Of a stretch of DNA of 64,000 bases, positions 12,339 through 22,699 are shown in pieces. Numbering within the stretch: position 1 is the stretch's first letter; each line of letters starts with the position of its first letter. This DNA comes from Neonectria sp. B-13 (taxonomy: Eukaryota; Ascomycota; Sordariomycetes; Hypocreales; Nectriaceae): assembly GCA_002682825.1 (NCBI GenBank), contig NOKP01000003.1, forward strand, positions 868,001 to 932,000, given 5' to 3'. The notes under the pieces were generated by a model, which saw only the letters and a list, made by a program, of their open reading frames with translations, had not been told where the DNA came from and ran no database searches. A program made the position numbers and the translations under genes.

Positions 12339-12534
12339 TGTAAGAGGATAGACCTATATAGTCAACCTTAGAGTAAAGCTATTATAGCTACTATAGCTAG
12401 GGGCCTAGCCCTATAAGGACTATATAGAGTCCTTAGTAAGCGATCTCTGACTGCTTGCAAAGTTAAAGTCTTATAATATATTAATACTTACCCTTTAAGC
12501 CTAATATCTTACCTTGGTTAAACCAACCTTTATA
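12339..12534 (+). repeat. 3' LTR of gypsy A
   Basis: 196 bp, begins TGTAAGAGG directly after a purine tract, ends CCTTTATA (RIPed CA end), followed by ATCTT. Less mutated than the 5' copy: it keeps GCGATC and CCTTGG where the 5' LTR has GTAATC and CTCTAG. Confidence 0.88.
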
Positions 12535-12755
12535 ATCTTAGACTATATTTATCTTCTAAGGTATATCTTATAGAAGATATAGAATATACTATTCTAGATT
12601 AATAACCCTAGTTACTATTAGGTCTATTCTAAATATCTTAGAGTAGTTAGGTTCCTATAGAGTACTTACTGTTTACTCAATAAGCATTCAGTAAGACAAA
12701 GAATATTATCCCTAGCTTAAGAAACAATAGAGCCCTTAAGGTAGGAACTATCTTG

Positions 12756-13010
12756 CCTTATTTATAGAGGTTTTATTGCCTTATTTATAGAGAGCTTATA
12801 GGATCCTTACCTTGTTTATAGAGACCTTTTAGTATTCTGCCTTATTTATAGAGGTCTTATTAGGTTCCTACCTTATTTATAGAGAGCTTTTAGGTTTCTA
12901 CCTTATTTATAAAGGACTTTTAGGTTCCTACCTTATTTATAGAGGGCTTTTAGATTCCTGCCTTATTTATAGAGGACTTTTAGGTTCCTACCTTATTTAT
13001 AAAGGACTTT
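12756..13010 (+). repeat. 30-bp minisatellite, about nine units, in element C
   Basis: Tandem copies of a unit built on CCTTATTTATAGAGG plus CTTTTAGGTTCCTA. Five neighbouring units (12871-13010) keep an exact 30-bp period; the left units vary slightly. The variation is mostly A/G and C/T. Related units occur at 2695-2778, on the other side of the gypsy A insertion. Confidence 0.85.
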
Positions 13011-14605
13011 TCTTTAATAATTCTCTCTTTATTTCTTATATAGTCTATTTAGTATATATTTATTATCCTTTTACCTATTTATTTATTATAATCTAAAGAG
13101 TTTATATTATCCTAATATATATTTTATAATTATATTAATTAGTTAATAGTAGTATAAATAGATTGTATAATTATAGTTAGCTAAGTATTCTATATTGTAT
13201 TATTGCTTAATATATATTTAATAGGTAGTTTTTCTATTGGTTTCTTTAGGTAGGATTCTATATAGTATTCTTCCTTTTTATAGTAGAAGTAAATAATCCT
13301 TAGGAAGAATTAGGTTCTTTTTAGCCTTTCTTTTTTTATAGCTAATACTCCTTATAGTATTATTTATAGTAAAAGGCTTACCTAAGGTTCCTTTAAGGGT
13401 TCTATTATAGTTAGTTAATTATTATTTAACTAATAGTTAATAGTATATTAGACTAAGGTTTACTATTAGTATTAGGCTTTTTATATTAGCTCTTAAGCTC
13501 TTTTAATTATACTATTTATTTAGTATAATTCTTTTTATAATCTTAGATAAAGTCTAAAGTAGTATTAGTATATAAAGACTTTATTATTATTAATATTCTT
13601 TATATTAAGAGTAATATAGTTAGTTTACTATATATTAAAGTAATCTATTAGTAACTATTTAAGGAGTTATTAAAGGCTTAAGAAACTATTCTATAGCTTA
13701 ATTTTCTTTTATACTAAATCTATATACTATTATTAGAGAAAGATAGTAAAGTCCTTTTAGGTTAAGTTTAGTAAACCTATAGTATATACTTACTAATTAG
13801 TCTATAAGCTAGTATATAGCTTAATTATAGCCTAATTAATCTTTTAAGTCTTTATAGTAGTTATTTATATACTATTACTATTTTAGATTGTTTTAATTTA
13901 ATCTTCTATTTTTATACTTATAGTATTACTCTAGAGAGTAGTATATATATAGTAAAAAGAGTATTTATATTCCTTTAATACTTATTTTCCTTACTATTAT
14001 ATTAGCTATTTAATAAGGAATATTTATTATTTCTTTATTATAATTATTTACTACTTAAATTAATAATCTATAGCTTTCTACTGAATTACTATAGTTTATA
14101 AGAGGATTTATACTATTATATTTTTATTAATTAATTAATAGTTGTTTATTAAATAGTCTTAGAACTTTATATAATATAAGGTTAGTCTAAAGTCTTAGGG
14201 GCTTTTTAAGCAATCTTAGGGAGATTATTATACTATCCTATAAAAGGTCTCTTTATAAGAAATCTATTAATCTAAGTATTAGAAGTCTAAGGTAGCTTTT
14301 AGTAAGTTTTATAAAGGCTATAATAAGGGTTTAACTATTAGTTATAAGTTCTTTGATTTAGGTTTAGTAAGTAGAAGTATATTTAATTTATTATTAGTAT
14401 TCTCTTTTTACTATTTATTAAGGAGTTTATCTAAGGTCTTTATAGACTTAGTCTATATAAGGGTTATATAGTTAATAGTCTTTAATTATATCCTTAATAA
14501 GTGCTTAATAGCTATAGAGCACTAGGCTATACTATAAGTTTTCTTTCTTTTATTTATCTTTTAAGATATACTAATAATCTAGGGTAAGTATAGAAATAGA
14601 AGAAT

Positions 14606-14788
14606 TATAAGGGTTAATATATATAGGGTAAATTAGAAGGTAAAGGTTAAAGTGTATTAAGACTTCTATTTAGTAAGTATCTCTTAAAGGCTTGCTAAAT
14701 AGTCCTAATATAGGTTTTAGGCTAAGGGCTAAGTTATATAACTTAGCTTAGTAAAAACCCTTTAGAGCTTTTAGCTTATCTTCTTATA
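14606..14788 (+). repeat. 3' LTR of element C
   Basis: 183 bp partner of 2221-2403, followed by the matching AATTA target duplication at 14789-14793. The mutations differ from those in the 5' LTR, as expected from independent RIP hits. Confidence 0.72.
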
Positions 14789-14971
14789 AATTAATATATA
14801 ATAATACTAAACTTATATAGAGAAAATATATTACTTAAGGATAGTATATATTATTAAATATAATAATAAGATTAAAAAGTTAATAAGTTTTATATATTTC
14901 TTAATATAAAAGTTCCTATTAAGAAGGTTAAATAGTAAGTAAAAGAGTAAAGGGTTCTATAGTATAGTAGT

Positions 14972-15109
14972 TTACTGTTGAAACTACTGTTTGAACCACT
15001 GTTTCTGCTTATCTATAATTGCACTAAATCACATGTTTCCTTTGCTTAAGCTTAATAGAGGGATAGATCTTTGGATTTTGAACCTAATTATTAACTTTTG
15101 CCCCCTCCA
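14972..15109 (-). repeat. dispersed repeat of about 135 bp, shared with 31288-31420
   Basis: The reverse complement of this stretch is nearly the same as 31288-31420, including the run around AAGATCTATCC and the AACAGTGGTTCAAACAG end. The two local copies are in opposite orientation. The family is not recognised. It lies next to LTR-bearing DNA in both places. Confidence 0.7.
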
Positions 15110-15733
15110 AACTCCCTCCGCCAAATCCCTCTATGCTTTATGGCCGATCAGGATTCCCTCGGTTTCCAATGCATCACTCCTTCAGCTATAGATTGGTCAG
15201 AACAATATTACCTATCAACTGCATAATCCATAAGGCACAGATAGGATCGTATAGCTTCTTAAGGAACTCCTTCTCTATAGTAGTAATATTACTATTCCTT
15301 TCTAGCTTTAGAGCTAGCCTCTCTAGAAAGAGCTATTCTATTGCAATCCACTGAGTAGTTACTATATTAAGCTTTATTTCCTCTTATAGTAGGATATTAC
15401 AGTTAAAGACTGCTAATTGGACTAACTCCTTAGGTCTAAAGTAGTTAATTATAGGCTATTTTATATGCCCTAGGCTAGACTTTTAAGCTGCAATTTGTAG
15501 TATAGAAATAAGGCTTGAATGTTCTTTCAATTCAATATATAGGTTATATAAGAGCTTATATATATAGCTTAGTAAGGGCTTGCTGGGCTATAGTGTGATT
15601 CGGATAGAAGCAGTTATCTTGTGCGATTGATAGTATAGTTGTTGTATTGTTTGGAAGGTTGAATGGAATATAAAGAGCCTAGAAAGTATAGAGGCTAGGC
15701 TTTTATCCTAAGGGGTTTTAGCCTTTTTTAAGG

Positions 15734-15810
15734 TTTAGCTTTTCTAAGATCTAGCTTTTCTAAGATCTAGCTTTTCTAAGATCTAGCTTTTCTAAGATCT
15801 AGCTTTTCTA
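15734..15810 (+). repeat. 16-bp tandem repeat, about 4.8 copies
   Basis: The unit CTAGCTTTTCTAAGAT repeats without visible change except at the first unit. It contains AGATCT sites once per unit. No function is seen; replication slippage is the simple explanation. Confidence 0.85.
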
Positions 15811-15987
15811 GCTGATTAGGGCAGTAAAACTTATACTTTAACTTTATAATAGAAACTTTTATCTCCTTAAGTTATTATTACCTTAAGCTTGAGTATTAAG
15901 CCTATTATACTATTGTTTTTTCTATTTTCTTTTATACTATTTAACCTTTAGCCTCTTCTCTAGGTATGTGCTACTAAGGACTATTAT

Positions 15988-16067
15988 ATCTAAATAGTAT
16001 AATAGTTATATGCTTGAAATCCCCTTGTATAAGTAAGGGGTCATTGGTTCAAACCCAGCCGGAATCA
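15988..16067 (+). other. tRNA-like unit (tRNA pseudogene or SINE head)
   Basis: An 11-base match to the RNA polymerase III A box (TAGTATAATAG, 15995-16005) is followed 40 bases later by an 11-base match to the B box (GGTTCAAACCC, 16046-16056). Between them a hairpin CCCCTT/AAGGGG (16021-16040) could be the anticodon or a variable arm. The expected 7-bp acceptor stem does not form: the 3' side CGGAATC has no partner at the 5' end. I therefore read it as a decayed tRNA or the head of a SINE, not a working tRNA gene. A second perfect hairpin (16069-16088) follows directly. Confidence 0.35.
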
Positions 16068-16634
16068 ACCTTCCTATTAGTAGGAAGGAACCCTCCCCCT
16101 TAGGTCAATAGGGATCAGTCTAAGCAGTTATATAACACTATATTATATAACTATAGAAAACCAACCAGCTTAGCAATAGTATACTATTACATTAGAATTG
16201 TTTACTTATTGTTAATTCACTAATGAGTTTAAGTTGCCTGTTTAAGCCTAGTAATAGGACTAATTAGGGGCATAGGGTTTTCTCTCCTTGTAAAAAAGGG
16301 GTTTCCTTAGTATTTAGTTACCCCTTAGGAGATGTTAGAGAGGTGAACTAAGCCGGATTGGGATAGGATTGGGTTTAAAGGGCCTTTAGATAGTGGTTAG
16401 TAATGGTTTAAAACCCCTTTGTATTAGGAGTATATATTATCTAGTAATTAACCTTGTTTAAAGTAAAAAAGTAAAGGTTTTTAAAAAGTATAAGCTATAT
16501 ATTATTTTACTATTTATAATAAATATATAGCTTATATAAAATAGGAAATTTTAGAAAGCTATATATAAGCTTATTAAAGTAAATCTATTATTTTAGCTTA
16601 TATAGTTAGAGTAAGTTTAGAATTTTAAGTATAT

Positions 16635-16700
16635 AGAAAAAGTAAATCTATTATAGTTCTATTAGTTATAACTACTTAGTTTTAACTTAGACTATAATAA
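16635..16700 (-). repeat. fragment of a gypsy-B LTR end
   Basis: Resembles the terminal stretch of the RIPed LTR at 2105-2171, with a GAAAAAGTA block followed by an ATTAGTTATAACTACTTAG block. Strongly degraded, with ends not definable. Confidence 0.4.
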
Positions 16701-17190
16701 ATAGCTATTCTTTCTATTAGTTATTTTTCTAAGTAATTACTTTTTATAATAGTTATCTTTCTTAATACTTACTATTATAGTAAAAGTATTAGAATAAGTA
16801 GGCTAACTAGTAGTTAATAGGGATCTAATTAGAATAAGAATAGATAGATAGAAAGAATAGAGAGAAGAGAAATCTTATTTTCTTTTTATGAATTAAAAGA
16901 GAGAGTTCTTACTATAAAGAGAAGAGAGAAAAAGAGCTTTTAAGCTTAAATCTTATGTTTTTACCTCTATTTTCAAAAGATAATTCTAAAACTAACTTTC
17001 TAATTGCTACTCAAATTGAGGTTAAACTTCTATCTTCTATATACTAATTATTAAGCTAATAGTAGGCTATTTTTAATAGCAGTAGACAGTATAAAGAAGA
17101 ACTATAGAGAGTGAGCTGAGAGACAATAGGAATAGGAATCAACTCATGGAATGGCGGAAGACGTTAGCAGGCGTGCAATGGGAGCTAGAG

Positions 17191-17254
17191 TCCAGGATGT
17201 AATATCACTTGGTATCCTTCAGGGAAAAGGAACAAGGCTAAAATAGTGAAACCT
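17191..17254 (+). repeat. direct repeat, copy 1 (about 64 bp)
   Basis: Nearly the same as about 17696-17759: both share ATCACTTGGTATCCTTCAGG and TAAAATAGTGAAACCT. Copy spacing is about 505 bp. It could be the ends of a small element, but no target duplication was found. Confidence 0.7.
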
Positions 17255-17695
17255 TAAGTCTCTCAACTTAGTAACCCAATCAGCTTCTCTTCTCAGGTCA
17301 CGTTCGGCCGAGCCCCAGCTCCAGCCCCCACAGATCCCTTAGAATAGCTTAGGGATAAAAAGTTCCATTTGATATAGTATTCTACTCTATATCTCCTACT
17401 TAAATCTTGTATTATTATGGTAAATATATATACCATTCCCTAACCTCTAATACCTCGCGACGCACCTACTACCTATTATGCTGCAACTCATAATGTCGCC
17501 TGCCATAGGCCATAACGCAGCTAATAGCAGCCATAGAGGCGGCTTTGAGGCTCAATTGCCTGACTCTAGGATGGAGCCTTGTGTCTTAGGCACGGGGGCG
17601 GGCACGGGGGCGGGCAAGAGAGCTATTACGATAGCTGTATTTAGCCTGATAGTTAATTGGATTACCAGGCAGGTATATTCACAGGGGGGCAAGGG

Positions 17696-17759
17696 TCCAG
17701 GATGTGATATCACTTGGTATCCTTCAGGGAATAGGAACGAGTCTAAAATAGTGAAACCT
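17696..17759 (+). repeat. direct repeat, copy 2 (about 64 bp)
   Basis: Partner of 17191-17254, differing at a few A/G positions. Both copies start at TCCAGGATGT. Confidence 0.7.
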
Positions 17760-17791
17760 CGATAATACATGGCCTTCTAATCTACCCCTGC

Positions 17792-17825
17792 TATTCGCAG
17801 AGTGTATCCACACACTCTGCGAATA
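17792..17825. other. perfect 14-bp hairpin
   Basis: TATTCGCAGAGTGT and its exact reverse complement are separated by 6 bases (ATCCAC). It lies in the intergenic stretch after the direct repeat. No T-run follows, so it is not an evident terminator. Confidence 0.75.
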
Positions 17826-18411
17826 TCACGATTCGAATCAACCATGCTCACTCCAGATTTGGCCTTTACCTCTGACGTGGAGCATAAAGTTGGCAGCCAG
17901 ACCAGACGCCTGGACCTCTATAGTAGCCCTAAACCCCTGGACCCAAGGTCGCAGTAGCTGACCTGAAATTGGCGCGTAAGCGCGATCAAAGGGATCCGAC
18001 CTGCTCAGCCCCAGGGTCACAACTGAAGGATCTAGTTTGCATGTTCCTGGGTCGTTTTTAAGCCAAGGTAGGACCGAGCCGTCGAACAGCACATGTCGCT
18101 CCTTCGGGTCTCTTGGCACGACTGCTAAAAATGAGCGCTTGGCGGCTCTTGTTCACCAATTACACACACCCTGTGCCCCACGTGCACCACGTGCACCACC
18201 ACGCGCAACTGGGACTCTGTCTAGTGCCAGAGAGAAACAGAGAATCAACTCCCAGCCTTGTCGGTCTGTCCAAACACTGCCAGATCAGCGCACTAAGCCA
18301 GGGTATATTCCTGCCCATTATTAGCAAATTACAAAGTTGAATCCTTTGAAACTTGTAAGCCTGGTCCAGAGAAGATGAAGGAAAGAAGTGAGGAGAGGAG
18401 AGTAGGACTGG

Positions 18412-18419
18412 ATATATAA
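18412..18419 (+). promoter_or_regulatory. TATA box of the KP4-like gene
   Basis: ATATATAA lies about 170 bp upstream of the ATG at 18588. It is followed by a pyrimidine-rich leader (about 18505-18560), common before fungal starts. The position fits a core promoter. Confidence 0.5.
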
Positions 18420-18587
18420 GATGGACTGTCGACCTGTAGATCCAGCGATGATCAAGAAGATACTGACAGACAAGACAAGCAACCCAACGCCCATAACCGT
18501 CTCCTTCTCAGCTGCTTTACGCTTCTTTCTCTTCCCATCTTCATCTATCCTATCTTGTTCTAACACAGCGACAACGCGGCTTCCAAG

Positions 18588-20671
18588 ATGCCCAGTCTGG
18601 CTTCCACCGGTCTGGCCAGCATGGCCCTGATGGCTGGCCTCTCGCAGCTCGGCCACGCCGCAACACTTCCAGTGTCCGCTATGCAAGTCCGTCAAGATGC
18701 CACCGACTGGAAGGCCGTTCAGTGCGACAGCGAGGGAGTCAGCGATGCCAGCGTCGACGAGGCCACTCGCTGGTCCAAGATTGCAGCCGGCGCCGCTTGG
18801 AGCGAGGTCTCCAGTGGGTGGCAGGCACAAAGGGACAACAACCCCGACAGCGCCTTTAGCTTTTCGCGCCATGTCAGCAACGTCTTCAACGGGCCCGAGT
18901 TTATGGACTGCCACAAGATGATCGACGACAACGGCTGCCACGGCGGCTCCGCCCTGCAGTGCCACGACACCAACCACCCGGCTGGATACTTTATCCTCAA
19001 CTCCTTTCGGAAGGTCGACGGCGTGAGTTTCCTTCTCTGGTCATCTTCACCCGCCCGTGGTTCTACTGCTAACAAGTCCTTCTTGACAGATTCTGTGGAA
19101 CTGGCACGAGACGCTGTCCAAAGCACACGCCGACATCGGAGGCGGCATCGGCTCCTTCAGCGACACCTTTGCCCCCCAGAAGGAGAAAACGATGGACATT
19201 GCCCTCATCCTCGACATCGTCACCATGGGCTACGGCTCCTTAGCTGCTCCCTTATGGAACAGCGCCCTTAAGAAGTGGAACTTCGCCGAGAACAGGCCCA
19301 ACGACTACGGCAGTCTCAAGGACTTCACCAACTCCCTAACGCAGAACGGCATAACGATGGCCAAGGATCTCACTAGGAAATCGTCGACGCCCCTAGGGGC
19401 CCAGAACCAGGTCACGGAGAGGCTCAGGGACATTATCCTCATCTGGCAGGACTCCGTCGTCGCTATGGCGACAAAGCTGTTCAGCGGCAGCGACGAGGAC
19501 ATGGAGATGCTGGGCAAGGTCATTGCCAACGGCAAGATGGTTGCTTCGACCACCGATATTCCTACGGTCGAGGAACTGCGCAATCGGCTGGAGCGGTCCA
19601 TCTATGCCACGCTGATCCCCCTGGCGTGGGACATCTCGGCCCAGGACATCAGCCCCTTGTAAGTGACATGACACTCGGCGAGCTGGTCACTTCCCGTTTT
19701 CTTTCTACGCATCAGAACTAACGTGAGTGACAGCATCTTGGACTCCGGCATGTCTTGTGACCAGGCTGGCGGCGACTGGGGCCAGAACGAGGGCAAGTTC
19801 CTGAACGGCGTCAAGGAGTCGGGAATGGCATGCCACGGCAATCGCGCGTACTATCTCGTCGGCGCCACCGGAACCTGCAACGGCGGCAGCCCTTTTGAAG
19901 ACGCCGACACGAACGATTGCGGAGCCTTCCCCCCGCTTCCTGGCGTCACCACGATGGACGGCAAGGCCTGGGGCGGCATCAGTCGTGAGGACATTGTCTT
20001 TGGGTTCGTTCCATTCTTTTCCTTCTCTCTTATTCTCTCTCGCTTGAGCATCTACGAACCACAGACTAACCGCGGCTCGTCCACCTAACAGCTCCATCAA
20101 CACCTTCGCCGCCAGCGGCAACAAGAACCAAGAGGCCCGCCTCAAGTGGGCCGATGGCATTTCGGAAGACCAAATCGCCGGCCTCGCCGACAACATCCAG
20201 ACCGCCTACACCTTTGGCCTGCCCATCTGCGACCTCGCGACGGCCTGGAACAACTTCTACAAGAAGCCGGACGCGGATCGCTCCAAGCACAACTTCCCCT
20301 GCCAGATCGAACACTCGGGCGACTTCAACGACAAGGAGATCCCGCCGCCCTATGACTGCAGTGGCAGCGGCATGTGCGGCAGCGCCGTCAACTTTGTGCG
20401 CAACTGCGACCGCGCCGTCAACAACGAGCTCATCCGCAACGACGACGTCAACTACGGCTCGGCCGAGAGCGGTAAGCAGATGGACGGCGCCCAGAGCGAC
20501 AACTGCAAGATCTTCATTGCGGGGCCGGCGGCGTGCGCGCGCACGGGCAACGAGATGTGGCTTGACTATCAGGACTTGAAGAACTCGGATATAGGAGGGT
20601 GCGGCAGGTGCGGCAGCAAGCATTGGGGGAACAGAAATGAGTGCCGTACCACGGTCAACTATGTTCTTTAG
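18588..20671 (+). CDS. secreted protein with C-terminal KP4 killer-toxin-like domain (four exons)
   Basis: Exons 18588-19022, 19090-19658, 19734-20003 and 20092-20671 join into 618 codons. The introns (67, 75, 88 bp) are GT-AG with donors GTGAGT, GTAAGT and GTTCGT, and CTAAC-type branch sites before the second and third acceptors. The start was chosen because a signal-peptide-like N-terminus follows (hydrophobic core about residues 8-20, Ala-rich cleavage region near 24-25), so the product should be secreted. Residues about 25-510 are a helical, cysteine-containing region with FNGPE and CHGGSALQCHD motifs that I do not recognise. Residues about 511-617 contain SGSGMCG, spaced cysteines, a GCGRCGS motif and a TVNYV end. 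This spacing and the ~107-residue size resemble the KP4 killer-toxin fold, known from small secreted fungal proteins that block calcium uptake. The function here is inferred. The gene is intact and not RIPed although both sides are. Confidence 0.72.
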
Positions 20672-21144
20672 GGCGGCCTGGCTTGTCTTGTGGTGGGATC
20701 CCGGAGAAGGTGGGTAAAGGTGGGGACTGGACGCGCAGAATTCACAAGGTACTTGGGACTGATCTCTAGCCAGGATACCTAGCGGCTGTGAGACTACAAT
20801 CCATAGGGATATTAAATGTTAGCTCAGTACTTAGAGGCTTGATTTAGGGCCTGATTATTAAGCACTCAATCTAGTGTAAATAGCACTGAATTTTATAGCT
20901 GAACCTTAAAACTATAGGTTATACTATTTAGCAGATAGCAATTAACTTTAAGTATAAAATTAAAACATCCTAGTATATTATAAGGCAAGTAGTAATTAGA
21001 ATATAAGTAGTTAGCAATTAGTAGTTTCTTAACTATAAGATATAGAATAAGTTTAAAAGTTAAATAAAGTATTACTCTTAATTATATAATTCAAATTATA
21101 GTTTTATTTCCTATTAATTTATACTCTTTATAATACTATATTAT
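20672..21144. other. 3' flank and transition into RIPed DNA
   Basis: About 150 bp stay GC-normal, then A+T bias sets in near 20830. No gene and no repeat recognised. Confidence 0.5.
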
Positions 21145-21341
21145 ATTAGAGGTGGTTCTAGGGTTAGGGTTGGGACTGTATATTATAGGACTTAGTGCAA
21201 TTCTAAGTAGGCAGTAAAAATAGAGAGAAAAATGTAAAGAAATATAATAATACTAATGCATAAAGTAAAATAAATATTAATCAATAGAGATAAGTATAAT
21301 AAATATACTCCTATAAAGTATATAATCTTTTAATATTATAA
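21145..21341 (+). repeat. RIPed copy of the palindrome-centre repeat
   Basis: Aligns over its whole length with the reverse complement of 43963-44161. Examples of change: GGGTCAGGGTCAGG became GGGTTAGGGTTGGG, and ATGCACAGAAATACGAC became ATGTAAAGAAATATAAT. Nearly all differences are C-to-T or G-to-A. Confidence 0.78.
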
Positions 21342-21449
21342 ATAGATAGTATTCTATATTAAAGTCATTTTATTATAGTTTAATTATAGAATAATAGTTT
21401 ATATATTAAAAAGAATATATTTAGTACTTTTACTAATAATACTAATATA

Positions 21450-22165
21450 AACTAATAGAATTTAGTCTTAAGGTAGATAGTATTCTTATTAGTTTTCTAT
21501 AAGTTAATATGATAGAATCTTAAGATAGATAGTATTTCTATTAGTATATATAGCTTAGTTTCCTAGATTATAGGATAGGTATAAGTCCTTAGTCCTTAGG
21601 TAATAGTCCTTTAATATAAGAGTTATTAGAGGATAGTCTTTATCTATCTATTTAATCTCTTTAGATTATATAATAGGCTATAATAGTCTCTTAATATAAG
21701 ACTCCTTAGTATATTCTTTCTTTTTATAAACGTTATTACTTATCTTACTAATACTTTATCTTTTATCTTACTTAAGGTAATAAAGCTATTATTATAGTTA
21801 GTATTATTTCTAGTTAGATCTTTTAACTCTTCTTTATTATATACCTTTTGATTAATCTAATCTCTTCTTCCTATCCTTAATCTTCTTCTTATAGCTTATT
21901 TAATCTCTATTCTAATCTTTCTTTTCTACTCTTTAAGGTAATCTCTTTTATTCTAATTATTATATACTAATATATACATTTTACTAATAAAGTCTAGAAT
22001 AAATAATAGTATTTATAAGATAATAGAGTATTAAGGTAAATATATATCTATTAGTTTCTATAAGCTAATATAATAAAGTTTTAAGATAAATAATATTCCT
22101 ACTAGTTTCTATAAGCTAATACAATAGAATCTTAAGGTAGATAGTATCCCTATTAATAGATAATA
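21450..22165. repeat. degenerate repeat units of about 55-60 bp
   Basis: A unit with the blocks TAGTTTCTATAAGCTAATA and AATCTTAAGGTAGATAGTAT recurs twice at 21455-21560 and two to three times at 22040-22165. The stretch between and after (to 22576) is RIPed DNA without a gene I can see. Confidence 0.6.
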
Positions 22166-22576
22166 CCTCTCTATCTTATTTATAACTATTACCTTTCTAA
22201 AAGTCTAATTATATAGCTTATTACCCCTTTCTATAGTTAACCTCTAGGTATATTACTTAGTAATAAATATTAGCTAGCTCTATAATATTATAATCAGTAG
22301 AAAAAGAAAAGAAACCTTAGATAAATATAATTATTCTATTAAAATAAATAAGAAAGTAAATAAATAAAAATAAAAATATAAATAAGAAATAAATAGATAA
22401 ATAGACCTTTATCTATTTTATTATTTCTTTTATTAACTATTTATAAAATGACTCTATATATACTATTTACCTAAGAAAAAAGAGATTATAAATAGGAATA
22501 AGAGAGACTATACTACCTATAAATACAGTAAGATAAGTAAGTATAATATCTTTAATAGTATTCTAATAACCTAAAT

Positions 22577-22699
22577 TGTCACGGCCCGGGTTGGGACCAG
22601 GCGGTCACAACCGGCAGAATCATTTCAGTACCCACTTTTTCCTTCCTATCACAGTGTACAACACTTGCACATTGAACGAGCTCTGTTCAACACGGTTCG
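22577..22699 (+). repeat. 5' part of a gypsy-B LTR split by the element B insertion
   Basis: Bases 1-123 of a 401-bp LTR. It starts TGTCACGGCCCGGG and is almost free of RIP changes. The other 278 bp lie at 30989-31266. It ends in GTTCG, the left target duplication of element B. Confidence 0.82.

Larger units (their letters stand above)
2869..12534 (+). mobile_element. Ty3/gypsy chromovirus A, full length, RIP-degraded, interrupted by a Fot1-like element
   Basis: Bounded by two 196-bp LTRs (2869-3064, 12339-12534) and a perfect 5-bp target duplication ATCTT (2864-2868, 12535-12539). A polypurine tract (about 12322-12336) sits directly before the 3' LTR. Between the LTRs, on the plus strand, the remains of gag zinc knuckle, protease, reverse transcriptase, RNase H, integrase and a C-terminal chromodomain can be read in that order. 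The 1850-bp DNA transposon at 7425-9274 splits the integrase. Without it the element is about 7.8 kb. About 2 kb between the chromodomain and the 3' LTR (10350-12338) holds nothing I recognise. The element is itself inserted in element C. Confidence 0.9.
2221..14788 (+). mobile_element. short LTR retroelement C (about 2.9 kb before insertions), host of nested gypsy A
   Basis: Two direct 183-bp repeats (2221-2403 and 14606-14788) carry RIPed TG...CA-type ends and are flanked by the same 5 bp, AATTA (2216-2220 and 14789-14793). Subtracting gypsy A (2869-12534) and its 5-bp duplication leaves about 2.9 kb, too short for gag-pol, and I see no gag or pol motif in 2404-2868 or 12540-14605. This suggests a non-autonomous LTR element. 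A purine-rich stretch before the right LTR (14591-14605) could be the polypurine tract. Both internal parts carry a 30-bp minisatellite. Everything is heavily A+T-biased. Confidence 0.72.
14789..17100. other. RIP-degraded intergenic DNA with small repeats
   Basis: No intact gene seen on either strand. The tract contains a dispersed repeat (14972-15109), a 16-bp tandem array (15734-15810), a tRNA-like unit (15988-16067), and an LTR-end fragment (about 16635-16700). The part 15080-15650 is less A+T-rich and might be a decayed gene, but no frame gives a recognisable protein. Confidence 0.6.
17101..18411. other. GC-normal intergenic region upstream of the KP4-like gene
   Basis: No gene I can support. 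The short open frames here (for example 17478-17765 and 17838-18119 minus) overlap repeats and show no recognisable domain. Visible structure: a direct repeat pair (17191-17254, 17696-17759), a GC-rich doublet (17591-17616), a 14-bp hairpin (17792-17825), and two CACGTG E-box-like sites near 18178-18195. Confidence 0.5.

Noticed and set aside
12756..13010. CRISPR-like array
   Set aside because: Units are tandem with a 30-bp period and no spacers; the host is a fungus.
15988..16067. Functional tRNA gene
   Set aside because: The A and B boxes match, but no acceptor stem and no standard anticodon arm can be formed.
17478..18119. Short open frames of 93-95 residues on both strands
   Set aside because: The first runs into the direct repeat; neither has a domain, introns or a plausible promoter.
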